Below are positions 25,705 through 34,494 of a stretch of 64,000 nucleotides of DNA, in pieces (position 1 is the stretch's first letter; every line of letters starts with the position of its first letter). Below the pieces are notes generated by a model. That model saw only the letters and a list, made by a program, of their open reading frames with translations. It was not told where the DNA came from and did not search any database. The position numbers were made by a program, and so were the translations under genes. Origin of the DNA: Candidatus Dormiibacter spiritus (GTDB lineage: Bacteria; Chloroflexota; Dormibacteria; Dormibacterales; Dormibacteraceae); contig QHBT01000069.1 in NCBI GenBank assembly GCA_003244185.1, positions 1-64,000 on the forward strand, written 5' to 3'.

Positions 25705-27294
25705 ATGACCGTATCTGAGCAGACGACCTCGCAGTCAGCCACGCGGCCGGTCTACCGGCAGGAGCTGACCCCGCTCAGCTTCCTCGAGCGCTCGGCCGCG
25801 GTCCACGCCAGCCGGACAGCTGTCATCGACGGCGAATCGCGCTTCACCTACTCCGAATGGCTGGTGCGAGCTCGCCGCTTCGCCGGCGCGCTGGCGGCCG
25901 CCGGGGTGGGGAAGGGCGACCGCGTGGCCTTCCTGGCCTATAACTCGGAGCCGCTCCAGCTGGCCCACTTCGCGGTGCCAATGGTCGGTGCGATAGTCGT
26001 CGCCATCAACACCCGGCTCAGCCCGGATGAGATCGGCTACATCCTGGAGCACTCGGGTTCGCAGCTCGTCTTCCACTCACCCGACCTCTTGGAGCAGCTG
26101 GCCCAGGCGCCCAAGGGAGTGCGCAAAGTCTCGCTCGGCGCCCACTTCGAGGAGTTCGTCGCCGCTGGCTCCGAAGAGCCCAGCGAACCGGTGCCGCAGG
26201 ACGAGTACGAGGTGATCGCCATCGACTACACCTCAGGCACGACAGGCCGGCCTAAGGGAGTGATGTACCACCATCGCGGGGCCTATCTGAACGCAGTGGC
26301 GATGGCGATGGACCTCCGGCTCGACTGCGATTCCCGCTACCTCTGGACGCTGCCCATGTTCCACTGCAACGGCTGGTGCTTCACCTGGGCCACAGTCGCC
26401 GCGGGCGCCACCAGCGTGTGCATTCCCAAGGTCGACCCGCCTCTTGTCTGGCGGCTGCTCAAGTCGGGCCAGGCGACAGCTTTCTGCGGCGCTCCGACTG
26501 TGCTCATCATGCTCGTCAACGACCAGGCGGCGGAGCGCCTGGCAGGGCCTGTACGGGTCCTCACCGCCGGCGCCCCGCCATCGCCCACGATCATCTCCGA
26601 GATGCAGCAGCTCAACTTCGACCTCCAGCACGTCTACGGTTTGACCGAAACCTACGGGCCCTACACGATCAACGTGCCACCGCCCGGCAGTGAGCAGCTG
26701 CCGCCGGTCGAGCAGGCGACCCGCCGCGCCAGGCAGGGCCACCCGAACCTGCTGGCCGGTGAGGTGCGGGTCGTCGATGCCGAGCTGAATGACGTCCCCC
26801 GCGATGGCGAGACCCTGGGCGAGGTGGTGATGCGTGGGAACGTCGTGATGAAGGGCTACTTCGCCAACGAGGAGGCCACCGAGGCGGCCTTTGCCGGCGG
26901 CTGGTTTCACTCGGGGGACATCGGGGTGATGCATCCCGACGGGGGCATCGAGCTGCGCGATCGGAAGAAGGACATCATCATCTCGGGCGGTGAGAACATC
27001 TCCACCATCGAGGTGGAGCAGGCGGTGGTCAGTCACCCCGCGGTGATGGAGGTGGCTGTCATCGCCATCCCCGACGAGAAGTGGGGTGAGGTGCCCAAAG
27101 CCTTTGTGACCCTGAAACCGGGCGGGCAGGCCACCGCCGAGGAGATCATCGCTCACTGCCGGGGTCGGTTGGCCGGGTTCAAGGTGCCCAAGGCAGTCGA
27201 CTTCGGCGAGCTGCCGAAGACGTCGACAGGCAAGATCCAGAAGTTCCTGCTCCGCGACCGGGAATGGGGTCCCGGCCAGCGCCGCATCAACTGA
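25705..27294 (+). CDS. AMP-forming acyl-CoA synthetase
   Basis: A 529-residue adenylating enzyme. The P-loop is DYTSGTTGRPKGVMYHH. GLTETYGP is the A5 motif, and FHSGDIGVMHPDGGIELRDR is the hinge. The catalytic Lys lies in PKTSTGKIQK. It resembles medium/long-chain FadD-like ligases. AGGAG lies upstream of the ATG. It precedes the men genes and faces menE tail to tail with 12 bp between. Whether it serves menaquinone synthesis or general fatty acid use is open. Confidence 0.88.
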   Translation: MTVSEQTTSQSATRPVYRQELTPLSFLERSAAVHASRTAVIDGESRFTYSEWLVRARRFAGALAAAGVGKGDRVAFLAYNSEPLQLAHFAVPMVGAIVVAINTRLSPDEIGYILEHSGSQLVFHSPDLLEQLAQAPKGVRKVSLGAHFEEFVAAGSEEPSEPVPQDEYEVIAIDYTSGTTGRPKGVMYHHRGAYLNAVAMAMDLRLDCDSRYLWTLPMFHCNGWCFTWATVAAGATSVCIPKVDPPLVWRLLKSGQATAFCGAPTVLIMLVNDQAAERLAGPVRVLTAGAPPSPTIISEMQQLNFDLQHVYGLTETYGPYTINVPPPGSEQLPPVEQATRRARQGHPNLLAGEVRVVDAELNDVPRDGETLGEVVMRGNVVMKGYFANEEATEAAFAGGWFHSGDIGVMHPDGGIELRDRKKDIIISGGENISTIEVEQAVVSHPAVMEVAVIAIPDEKWGEVPKAFVTLKPGGQATAEEIIAHCRGRLAGFKVPKAVDFGELPKTSTGKIQKFLLRDREWGPGQRRIN

Positions 27295-27306
27295 ATCTGC
27301 CTGAGC

Positions 27307-28653
27307 TTAGTCAGGCAGAGAGCGGCGGGCCACCTTGCCGCCCGAGTTGCGCGGCAGCTCACTGACTCGGTGCCAGCGCCGAGGCACCTTGAAGGAAGGC
27401 AGTCGCGCCCGGCACCAACCCTCCAGGTCCTCCACCGAGGCTTCGCCGATCAGCCAGGCGCCCACCACCTGGCCCCAAAGCGGATCGGGGCGGCCGGCGA
27501 CGGCGGCGTCCCGCACGCCCGGGTGCGCTCGCAGAACAGCTTCCACCTCCTCCGGCCTGACGCTCTCGCCGCCCGTGATGATGGTGTCGTCGCTGCGTCC
27601 CAGGACCGTCAGCACGCCGTCTCGCAGGAGCCCCAGATCACCAGTGGCAAAACGGCCGCCCGCACGCGAGGGCTTCAGCTCAGGGGTGACGTAACCGGGC
27701 GAGAGGCAGGCGCCGCTGACGATGATCTGTCCGTCCTCCAGGTCCACCTGTGCGTGGGCGCCGACGAGTCCGGCGGTCCCGGCCAGCTCCCTGGCTCGGC
27801 CGGGCGGCACCACCGCCACCTGGGAGGCGCTCTCCGTGAGGCCGTAGCTGGGACAGACGTTCAGCCCCAGATCTGCCCAGGCCCTCACCTGATCCGCCGG
27901 AGCGGGTGCGCCGCCGATCAGGATCGCGCGCAACCTGCGCAGCCCCTCCAGGCCGCCTGCATCGAGCAGCCTGGTCAGCATTGTCGGCACCAGGGCGGCC
28001 AGGGTCGGCCGTTCGGATTCCATGGCGTCCAGCACCAGCGCCGGCTCGAACTCGGGCAGCGCAACCACCGGCTGGTTCAAGAAGACCGAGCGGAAAAGGA
28101 TGGCCAGGCCGCCAGCGTGATGAGGCGACAGCACTTGCAGCCAGCGATCCTCAGGGCCCGCGCTCAGTGCCGAAGCGCAGCCCTGAGCTGAGGCCGCGTG
28201 GTTCGCCAACGTCAGTCGCACGCCCTTGGGCTGCCCCGTGGTACCTGAGGTGTAGAGCACGCAGACGTCCTCCGCAGCGCCTGTTGCAGGTTCCAAAGCC
28301 GTCGGCTCCAGCAGCCCCTCCCGGACGAGGAAGCGCGGCCGCGAATCCGCCAGAATCCGCTCCACCTCGGCGGCCGGCGCCCGGAGCGGGATGGGGACCA
28401 GTGCTGCGCCAGAGCGCAGAGACGCGTGCAGCAGAGCCGAGAAGCGGACGCCGGCAGGCTCCTGCACGGCCACCCGCTCGCTAGGTCTCAGCCCTGCCGC
28501 CTCAAATCTGCCGGCCCAGGCGTGAGCGAGCTGATCCAGATCGAACCACGTCACCCAATAACCGGCGCCCCTGTCACTCAGGGCCCGGCGGGGACCGTGC
28601 CGGGCGGCCAGTTGTCGCAAGGGATCCATCGGTTCGTTGAAGTTCACTACCAT
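27307..28653 (-). CDS. menE: o-Succinylbenzoate-CoA ligase
   Basis: A ligase of about 448 residues of the ANL family: [50 protein letters not shown] and the SGGKVARR lysine motif. MenE activates o-succinylbenzoate for ring closure by MenB, whose gene starts 23 bp away on the other strand. The open frame extends to 28707, but I take ATG 28653 (MVVNFNEP). ATG 28629 (MDPLRQL) is nearly as good. Neither has a ribosome site. Confidence 0.85.
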   Translation of the reverse strand: MVVNFNEPMDPLRQLAARHGPRRALSDRGAGYWVTWFDLDQLAHAWAGRFEAAGLRPSERVAVQEPAGVRFSALLHASLRSGAALVPIPLRAPAAEVERILADSRPRFLVREGLLEPTALEPATGAAEDVCVLYTSGTTGQPKGVRLTLANHAASAQGCASALSAGPEDRWLQVLSPHHAGGLAILFRSVFLNQPVVALPEFEPALVLDAMESERPTLAALVPTMLTRLLDAGGLEGLRRLRAILIGGAPAPADQVRAWADLGLNVCPSYGLTESASQVAVVPPGRARELAGTAGLVGAHAQVDLEDGQIIVSGACLSPGYVTPELKPSRAGGRFATGDLGLLRDGVLTVLGRSDDTIITGGESVRPEEVEAVLRAHPGVRDAAVAGRPDPLWGQVVGAWLIGEASVEDLEGWCRARLPSFKVPRRWHRVSELPRNSGGKVARRSLPD

Positions 28654-28680
28654 TACACCATGCGAGCATCTGCTCCATGA
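28648..28680 (+). promoter_or_regulatory. Leaderless-type promoter and six-codon upstream ORF before menB
   Basis: TACCAT (28648-28653) ends 6 bases before an ATG at 28660. That ATG opens the reading frame MRASAP, whose TGA (28678-28680) overlaps the menB ATG (28677) as ATGA. A ribosome starting on the leaderless end could translate the short ORF and restart at menB. Confidence 0.45.
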
Positions 28681-29504
28681 GTGCTGACTTGAACAATTGG
28701 CAGCCATCCGGGGCCTACGAGGACATCCACTACGACACCCAGGGCGGGGTCGCCAAGATCACCATCAACCGGCCTGAAGTGCGCAATGCGTTCCGGCCGA
28801 CCACGCTGTTCGAGCTCAGCAACGCTTTCAACGTGGCCCGCGACGATCCGACCATCGGCGTCATCATCCTGACCGGCGCCGGAACCGAGGCGTTCTGTTC
28901 CGGCGGCGACCAGCGCATCCGCGGGGATGACGGCTACCGCGACGCTCAGGGCATCGGCCGCCTGAACGTCCTCGACCTCCAGATCCAGATCCGTCGAACC
29001 CCCAAGCCGGTCGTGGCCATGGTGGCCGGCTTCGCGGTGGGCGGCGGTCACGTCCTCCACGTCGTCTGCGACCTCACGATCGCCGCTGACAATGCCCGCT
29101 TCGGGCAGACAGGGCCCCGGGTCGGCAGCTTCGATGGCGGCTATGGCTCAGGGCTGCTGGCCCGCATAGTGGGTCAGAAGAAGGCTCGGGAGATCTGGTT
29201 TCTCTGCGAGCAGTACGACGCCCAGCAGGCGCTGGAGATGGGCCTGGTGAACCGGGTGGTGCCGCTCCGCGATCTGGAAGCGGAGACTTTGCAGGTCTGC
29301 CAGAGAATGCTCGAGCACAGCCCCCTCGCCCTGCGCCTGCTCAAGGCTTCCCTCAACGCAGCCGACGACGGCCTGGCGGGCATCCAGCAGCTGGCCGGCG
29401 ATGCGACGCTGCTCTACTACATGAACGAAGAGGCGCAGGAAGGCCGGGACGCCTACGTCCAGAAGCGCAAGGCTGATTTCGCCCGCTTCCCCAAGCGTCC
29501 ATAG
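28677..29504 (+). CDS. menB: 1,4-Dihydroxy-2-naphthoyl-CoA synthase
   Basis: A 275-residue crotonase-fold enzyme. The N-terminal [31 protein letters not shown] and [18 protein letters not shown] motifs and the C-terminal FARFPKRP tail are characteristic of MenB. It cyclises o-succinylbenzoyl-CoA. The start has no ribosome site and appears coupled to a short upstream ORF. MenA follows 4 bases after the stop. Confidence 0.95.
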   Translation: MSADLNNWQPSGAYEDIHYDTQGGVAKITINRPEVRNAFRPTTLFELSNAFNVARDDPTIGVIILTGAGTEAFCSGGDQRIRGDDGYRDAQGIGRLNVLDLQIQIRRTPKPVVAMVAGFAVGGGHVLHVVCDLTIAADNARFGQTGPRVGSFDGGYGSGLLARIVGQKKAREIWFLCEQYDAQQALEMGLVNRVVPLRDLEAETLQVCQRMLEHSPLALRLLKASLNAADDGLAGIQQLAGDATLLYYMNEEAQEGRDAYVQKRKADFARFPKRP

Positions 29505-29508
29505 CGTC

Positions 29509-30408
29509 CTGAGACCGGAAGTCCGCCCCCCGCTGAGCAAGCCGCTGATCTGGTGGCTGGCCGCTCGGCCGGCGACATTGGCGGCAAGCGTGGCGCCCGT
29601 TCTGGCGGGGACTGCCATCGCCGCCCATGACCACTCGATCCGTCCACTCCCTGGCTTCGGTGCCCTGCTGGTGGCGATCGCGATGCAGATCGGAGTCAAC
29701 TACGCCAACGACTACTCGGATTTCGCCCGAGGCACCGACACCCCGCTCAGGGTGGGCCCGATCCGGGCGGCAGCGTCGGGAGTGATTCCGCCGCGCCAGG
29801 TGAAGTACGCCGCCCTGGCCGCCTTTGCCCTCGCCTCCGGCGCCGGGCTGGCTGTTGCGTTGGCCAGCGACTGGCGGCTCATAGCTGTTGGTGCGCTGGC
29901 GGTGGTGGCCGGCTGGCTCTACACCGGCGGTCCTCGACCGTATGGCTATCTCGGGCTGGGCGAACTGTTCGTGTTCATCTTCTTCGGCCTCTTCGCCACC
30001 GCCGGCACAGTCTACGTGCACGAGCACCACATCCCCGCTGCGGCCTGGGCGGCGGGCTGCGCAACCGGCTTTCTGGCCTGTGCGATCCTGGCGCTGAACA
30101 ACCTGCGGGACCTGGCGACGGACTCGGCCGCCGGCAAGCGAACTCTGGCCGTGCGAATAGGGCGGGGTGCCACCCGTACCCTGATCACCCTGCTGCTGGC
30201 AGGTTCGCTCGGGATCCCCTTCCTCGCGGCAGTAGCCGGCTGGGTGCCGCGGCTGGCGGCGCTGCCGGCGCTGACAGTCACCATGGTCGCCGGCGTCATC
30301 CGAGATTCCGGTTCGCGGGAGCCTGCCGTCCTCATCAGCGCCCTGAAGCGCACAGGCATCATCGAGGTCTGGTGGGCGCTGCTATGGGCTGCCGGCCTGC
30401 TCCTGTGA
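29509..30408 (+). CDS. menA: 1,4-Dihydroxy-2-naphthoate polyprenyltransferase, probable CTG start
   Basis: A membrane UbiA-family prenyltransferase with about nine helices. The first Asp-rich motif is NYANDYSDFARGTD and the second is NLRDLATDSAAGK. MenA joins the prenyl tail to dihydroxynaphthoate. The conserved N-terminal segment KPLIWWLAARPATL is encoded in frame, but the first ATG/GTG/TTG is a TTG at 29578, after it. No canonical start exists between an in-frame TGA at 29422 and 29578. CTG 29509 (LRPEVRPPLSK) is the likely start, giving 299 residues. It sits 4 bases after the menB stop. Confidence 0.88.
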   Translation: MRPEVRPPLSKPLIWWLAARPATLAASVAPVLAGTAIAAHDHSIRPLPGFGALLVAIAMQIGVNYANDYSDFARGTDTPLRVGPIRAAASGVIPPRQVKYAALAAFALASGAGLAVALASDWRLIAVGALAVVAGWLYTGGPRPYGYLGLGELFVFIFFGLFATAGTVYVHEHHIPAAAWAAGCATGFLACAILALNNLRDLATDSAAGKRTLAVRIGRGATRTLITLLLAGSLGIPFLAAVAGWVPRLAALPALTVTMVAGVIRDSGSREPAVLISALKRTGIIEVWWALLWAAGLLL

Positions 30409-31382
30409 GCGGCCTGGAGCTGATCCCGATCCGAAGGCCGGCGGCCGGAGCGTTCCGGGAATCGGTGCTGGTGATCCGCTCTGAGGGCCGGCTCCAAGGC
30501 CTGGGGGAGGCGCCCGTGACGGCCGGCCGGAGCGGGTCCCTGGCGGAGCTGCTGGCTGAGCTGGAAGGCGAGAGCACTCCTGGGCCGGCCGCCCGCTGCG
30601 GCTTGCAGACCGCGGAATTGGACTTGGCGGCGCGGCGTCGAGGCGTCCCGCTCACAGAGCTGCTGGGCGGTCCCCGCCGAAATCGCGTCGAGTGCACAGC
30701 GCTCGTCACTGCTGAAGCTCCTGACAGGGTGGTGGCGGAGGTGGAGAGTTGGGCCTCTCTCGGCTTCGCAGCTTTCAAGCTGAAGTCGGCCGGCCGGGCG
30801 CTGGAGACCGACTTGGAGAGACTGGGCGCGGCTCGCTTCGCCGCCGGCGCAAGCGCCCGTCTGCGCCTGGACTTCAACGGTTCGCTGAGTTGGCTGGAAG
30901 CGTCCGAGCGGTTGCGGGCGCTGGCCGGCTTCCAATTGGAGCTGATCGAGCAGCCGCTGGGGGCGGCCGCCCCGCCGTCCGATTGGGCGCACCTCCGCTC
31001 CCAGTCTCACCTGCCGCTGGCGGCCGACGAGTCGCTGGCCGATCCAGACTTCGCGGCAGCCCTGCTGTCGCTGGGAGTGCTGCCGGCGGTCAAGCTCGCC
31101 ACCGTCGGTGGACCCCAGCGGGCCTTGGCACTGGCCGCCGGCTCCCGGTGCGGCGCCACACTAGGTTCGAGTTTCGAGTCCTCGATCGGCCTCGCGGCGG
31201 CGCTGCATGTCGCCTGCGCCTTGGAGCGTGAGCCGCTGGCCTGCGGGCTGGCCACGGATTGGCTGGGAGGATCGGAGCTGGCAGCTGGGCTCGACTGGGA
31301 AGGCCCTCATCTTCTGCTGCCAAGCCGCTCTGGGCTGGGGGTCGAACTGGATCGAGCTGCGCTCGAGCGCTACCGGCCGTGA
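30405..31382 (+). CDS. menC: o-Succinylbenzoate synthase
   Basis: A 325-residue enolase-superfamily enzyme with the KxK acid-base pair in FKLKSAG, metal ligands in RLDFNGS, LIEQPL and AADESLAD, and the second Lys in AVKLATVGG. It dehydrates SHCHC to o-succinylbenzoate. I start at the GTG at 30405, which overlaps the menA stop as GTGA. An in-frame ATG at 30384 is less likely. Its 3' end overlaps menH by 13 bases. Confidence 0.9.
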   Translation: MSGLELIPIRRPAAGAFRESVLVIRSEGRLQGLGEAPVTAGRSGSLAELLAELEGESTPGPAARCGLQTAELDLAARRRGVPLTELLGGPRRNRVECTALVTAEAPDRVVAEVESWASLGFAAFKLKSAGRALETDLERLGAARFAAGASARLRLDFNGSLSWLEASERLRALAGFQLELIEQPLGAAAPPSDWAHLRSQSHLPLAADESLADPDFAAALLSLGVLPAVKLATVGGPQRALALAAGSRCGATLGSSFESSIGLAAALHVACALEREPLACGLATDWLGGSELAAGLDWEGPHLLLPSRSGLGVELDRAALERYRP

Positions 31383-32077
31383 AGGTGCCGCGCGAGAATA
31401 CGCGCCACCCTACCCGGCTGCTCCAAATGCACCACATGGCCCGCATCGGGCACGATCTCAAGAGAACAGTGAGGCAGTATCAGAGCCAGTCGCCGGGCGT
31501 AAGCGACATAGCGCTCGTCCTCGCCGCCCGCGATGACCAGCGTGGGCGCCTCGATGGCGGCGAGCCGCGACCAGAAAGGTGGCTCAGCGGCCGCGCCCAT
31601 GCCGCGGAGCTGCGCGGCCAGATGCGTCGGGTCGTGCCGGCGCCGCGCCGCCGCGAGCGCCTCGGCGAGGTCCGGGCGACGCTGGCGCAGGCCCGCAAAT
31701 GGCTGCAGCAGCGCCCAGTGCTCGGCGAACCATTCGCTACCCTCGACCTCGATCTTGCCGGCCAGTTCCTCGTCGGCGCGCAGGCGGGCCGCTCGGGTTT
31801 GGCCCTCAAAGCCTGCCTGCGCGCTGATGACAGTCAGCGTGCGCAGCTTCAACACGCCCCTGGCCGCCGCGTAGAGGGCCAGGCGGCCGCCCTGGCTGTA
31901 GCCGATCAGATCCAGCGGCCCGGCTCCGCTGGAGGACGCTTCCAGCTCGGCCGAGGCCGCCGACAGTGTGGTCGCAGCCAGCTCAGGGCAAAGCCAGGGC
32001 TGGGAGCTGCCAGTCAGGCGAGCCTGCTCGGCCCAGCTCTCGGGTCCCTGGCTGAACCCGGGCAGGGCTAGCACCAT
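31370..32077 (-). CDS. menH: Alpha/beta hydrolase, probable SHCHC synthase
   Basis: A 235-residue hydrolase with the nucleophile elbow IGYSQGGRLAL, the acid in AGGEDERYV and the His in DAGHVVHLE. MenH removes pyruvate from SEPHCHC. Position between menC and menD supports this role. I use ATG 32077 (MVLALPGFSQGP). The frame extends to 32218, but the extra residues look random. The start codon shares bases with the divergent menD start. A TAACCT box lies 11 bases upstream, inside menD. Confidence 0.82.
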   Translation of the reverse strand: MVLALPGFSQGPESWAEQARLTGSSQPWLCPELAATTLSAASAELEASSSGAGPLDLIGYSQGGRLALYAAARGVLKLRTLTVISAQAGFEGQTRAARLRADEELAGKIEVEGSEWFAEHWALLQPFAGLRQRRPDLAEALAAARRRHDPTHLAAQLRGMGAAAEPPFWSRLAAIEAPTLVIAGGEDERYVAYARRLALILPHCSLEIVPDAGHVVHLEQPGRVARILARHLHGR

Positions 32078-33797
32078 GTCTGAAGGCGAGGTTACACAGG
32101 CCTTCGCGGCGACTTTCGTCGATGAGCTGGCCCGGAGCGGGCTGCGCCATGCCTGTGTGGCACCCGGCTCCCGCTCAGCGCCGCTGGCCATGGCTTTCGC
32201 CCGCCACCCAAGCGTCAAGGTCTGGGTTCACATAGACGAGCGCAGCGCAGCTTTCTTCGCCCTGGGTCTGGCCAAGGCGCAGGAGTGGCCGGTGGCGCTG
32301 CTGTGCACCTCCGGTACGGCGGCCGCGGAGTTCCACCCCGCCGTGCTGGAGGCTTCCTACTCGCGAACTCCCCTGCTCGTGCTCACCGCCGACCGTCCGC
32401 CTGAGCTCCGCGATGTCGGGGCCAACCAGGCAGTCGAGCAGAGCCGCCTCTATGGCGGCGCCACTCGTTGGTTCTTCGATCCCGGCCTGCCCGACGAAGA
32501 CCCCGCCGCGCCCAGGCGTTGGCGGCGGCTGGCCGCACGAGCGCTGGTCGAGACTCGAGGGGAGCTGCCAGGGCCGGTCCACCTCAACCTGCCGTTTCGG
32601 GAGCCGCTCAGCCCCAAACCGGGCCGCGTGCCGAGAGCTGTGCCGGTCGACGCCGATCCCCTCTGGCTCTGGCGTGGCCCGAGTCAGCCGTCGGAGGAGC
32701 TGGTGGACAGGATCGCGACTGCGCTGGCCCGGGCGGACCGGCCGCTGCTGGTGGCGGGGGAGATGCGGGATGGCGCTCGGCTGCGCCACGCACTCGACGC
32801 GCTCCTGACGCGATTGGACGCGCCGCTTCTGGCGGAGCCCACCTCGCAGCTGCGGCGGAGGGCCGGTCTGGGAGTGGTGGAGTCCTACGACGCTCTCCTG
32901 CGCGACCCCAGTTGGGCCCGAGCCCACGTTCCCGACCTGGTGCTCCGGCTGGGCGCACCGCCAACCTCCAAGGCGCTGAACCAGTTCCTTCTTCGCTATC
33001 ACCCCCGCACCATCCTCATCGATGAGGCGGGCGGCTGGCGTGATCCCGACCTGCTGGCGGCCGAGATAGTGCGCTGCGATCCGCTGCCGCTCCTGGAGCA
33101 GCTGGAGGGGAAGCTGCGGGAGGGCGATGGCATCTGGCAGCACGTCTGGCGGGACGCCTCGGCGACCGCCATGGCGGCGCTCGACCGCAAGCTGTATCAG
33201 TCGCCATTGCACGAAGGCCACGTGGTCAGGGCCCTCGCTTCCGAGCTGCCCGAGCCGGCCACTGTCTTTGCCGGCTCTTCGCTGGCCATCCGGGACGTCG
33301 ATGTGTTCTGGCCCGGGTCGGCGCCGGGAGTTCGCTTCCTCGCCAACCGCGGTGCCAGCGGCATCGATGGCCTCGTGTCCACCGGGCTGGGGGCCGCCGC
33401 CGCCGACGCCGGCAACCCCACGGTTCTCCTCCTGGGCGATTTGAGCCTCTACCACGACATGAATGGGCTCTGGGCGGCCAAGCGGCACGGCATCCGAGCA
33501 GTGATAGTCGTGCTCGACAACAACGGCGGCGGCATCTTCGACTACCTTCCGGCGGCGCAGCACCCAGACGTGTTCGAGGAGCTGTTCACGACGCCGCTGG
33601 GTCTTCGCCTGGAGGACGTGGCGCTGCTCTACGACCTCTACTTCTGCGCGGTGACCGATCCCGGGGACCTGCCCTATGCGCTGGAGCGCGCGCTGCTTGC
33701 CGACCGTTCCACGCTCGTCTGCGCCCGCTTCTCACGAGAGCAGAGCCTGGCCGGCCACCAGGCCTGCTGGGCGGCGGTGGCAGGGGCGCTCCGCTGA
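32076..33797 (+). CDS. menD: 2-Succinyl-5-enolpyruvyl-6-hydroxy-3-cyclohexene-1-carboxylate synthase
   Basis: A 573-residue ThDP enzyme: VAPGSRSAPLAMAFARHP, LLCTSGTAAAEFHPAVLEA, LTADRPPELRDVGANQ, and the ThDP-binding GDLSLYHDMNGL and NNNGGGIFDYLP-like region. It joins isochorismate and 2-oxoglutarate in menaquinone synthesis. The ATG at 32076 is the first sensible start. The frame extends upstream to 31968 but with no homology-like residues. The 5' end overlaps the divergent menH start (CATG). Confidence 0.93.
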   Translation: MSEGEVTQAFAATFVDELARSGLRHACVAPGSRSAPLAMAFARHPSVKVWVHIDERSAAFFALGLAKAQEWPVALLCTSGTAAAEFHPAVLEASYSRTPLLVLTADRPPELRDVGANQAVEQSRLYGGATRWFFDPGLPDEDPAAPRRWRRLAARALVETRGELPGPVHLNLPFREPLSPKPGRVPRAVPVDADPLWLWRGPSQPSEELVDRIATALARADRPLLVAGEMRDGARLRHALDALLTRLDAPLLAEPTSQLRRRAGLGVVESYDALLRDPSWARAHVPDLVLRLGAPPTSKALNQFLLRYHPRTILIDEAGGWRDPDLLAAEIVRCDPLPLLEQLEGKLREGDGIWQHVWRDASATAMAALDRKLYQSPLHEGHVVRALASELPEPATVFAGSSLAIRDVDVFWPGSAPGVRFLANRGASGIDGLVSTGLGAAAADAGNPTVLLLGDLSLYHDMNGLWAAKRHGIRAVIVVLDNNGGGIFDYLPAAQHPDVFEELFTTPLGLRLEDVALLYDLYFCAVTDPGDLPYALERALLADRSTLVCARFSREQSLAGHQACWAAVAGALR

Positions 33798-33917
33798 CAG
33801 ACGCTAAAGTCCGCGCCTAGCCAGGCTGCCGGATGTTTACAGCTTGCGCATGCGCTGCGGGCGCGCGCGCGAAAACTCGAAAGACACCTGCTGGTTTCTG
33901 GTACCGTCCGGCGGCGG

Positions 33918-34409
33918 TTGGCCCGGACCGCACTCTCGATCGACAAGGTCCTGGCGCTGCTGGCGCAGACACCGCCGCGCCTCGCCGCGCTCACAGCCGG
34001 TCTGACCACAGCTCAACTGCATGCGGCCCCCCAACACAGCGAGTGGTCGGCAAACGATGTGCTTGCCCACCTCCGTGCGTGTGCTGACGTCTGGGGCTGC
34101 TGCATTGCGAGGATGATCGCTGAGAACCATCCGACGCTGCGGGCTGTCAATCCCCGCACCTGGATCCGGAAGACTGACTATCTCGAACTGGATTTCCAGT
34201 CCTCGCTGGGCTCATTTGCCGCGCAGCGTGCCGATCTGATGGCCGTCCTGAAACCGTTGCCGCAGGACGGCTGGTCACGGTCGGCGACGGTGACCGGAGC
34301 GGGCACGGTGCTCGAGCGGACAGTTCACTCCTATGCGCAGTGGCTGGCTCTCCATGAACGGCCGCACGTGAAGCAGGTCGGGCGGATCGTCAGCAGAGCT
34401 CACGCGTAG
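33918..34409 (+). CDS. DinB-superfamily protein
   Basis: A 163-residue four-helix protein of the DinB/DfsB-like group. SEWSANDVLAHLRACADVWG carries the first metal His, and a later HSYAQWLALHERPH carries others. Members include thiol-dependent S-transferases, but a specific role is not visible. The TTG at 33918 is the only usable start. A TACCGT box lies 10 bases upstream. It separates menD from menF. Confidence 0.7.
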   Translation: MARTALSIDKVLALLAQTPPRLAALTAGLTTAQLHAAPQHSEWSANDVLAHLRACADVWGCCIARMIAENHPTLRAVNPRTWIRKTDYLELDFQSSLGSFAAQRADLMAVLKPLPQDGWSRSATVTGAGTVLERTVHSYAQWLALHERPHVKQVGRIVSRAHA

Positions 34410-34494
34410 CGGCGGCCGGCCGGCCCTGTTTCGTCACGGCCGGTTAGGGTCGGCCCCGCACACATGCGCACGCGCAGGCTGACTCGACACCCTG
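34410..34494. other. Convergent intergenic spacer
   Basis: The 85-bp gap between the DinB gene and menF holds CCGGCC and GGCCGG arms 12 bases apart (about 34421-34444), a possible bidirectional hairpin. There is no clear T-run. Confidence 0.3.

Noticed and set aside
32175-33563. 462-codon antisense ORF within menD
   Set aside because: Same explanation. No recognisable domain, while the plus-strand MenD motifs are complete.
34410-34494. Intrinsic terminator between the DinB gene and menF
   Set aside because: GC-rich arms exist but no T-run follows in either direction, so I list it only as a possible hairpin.
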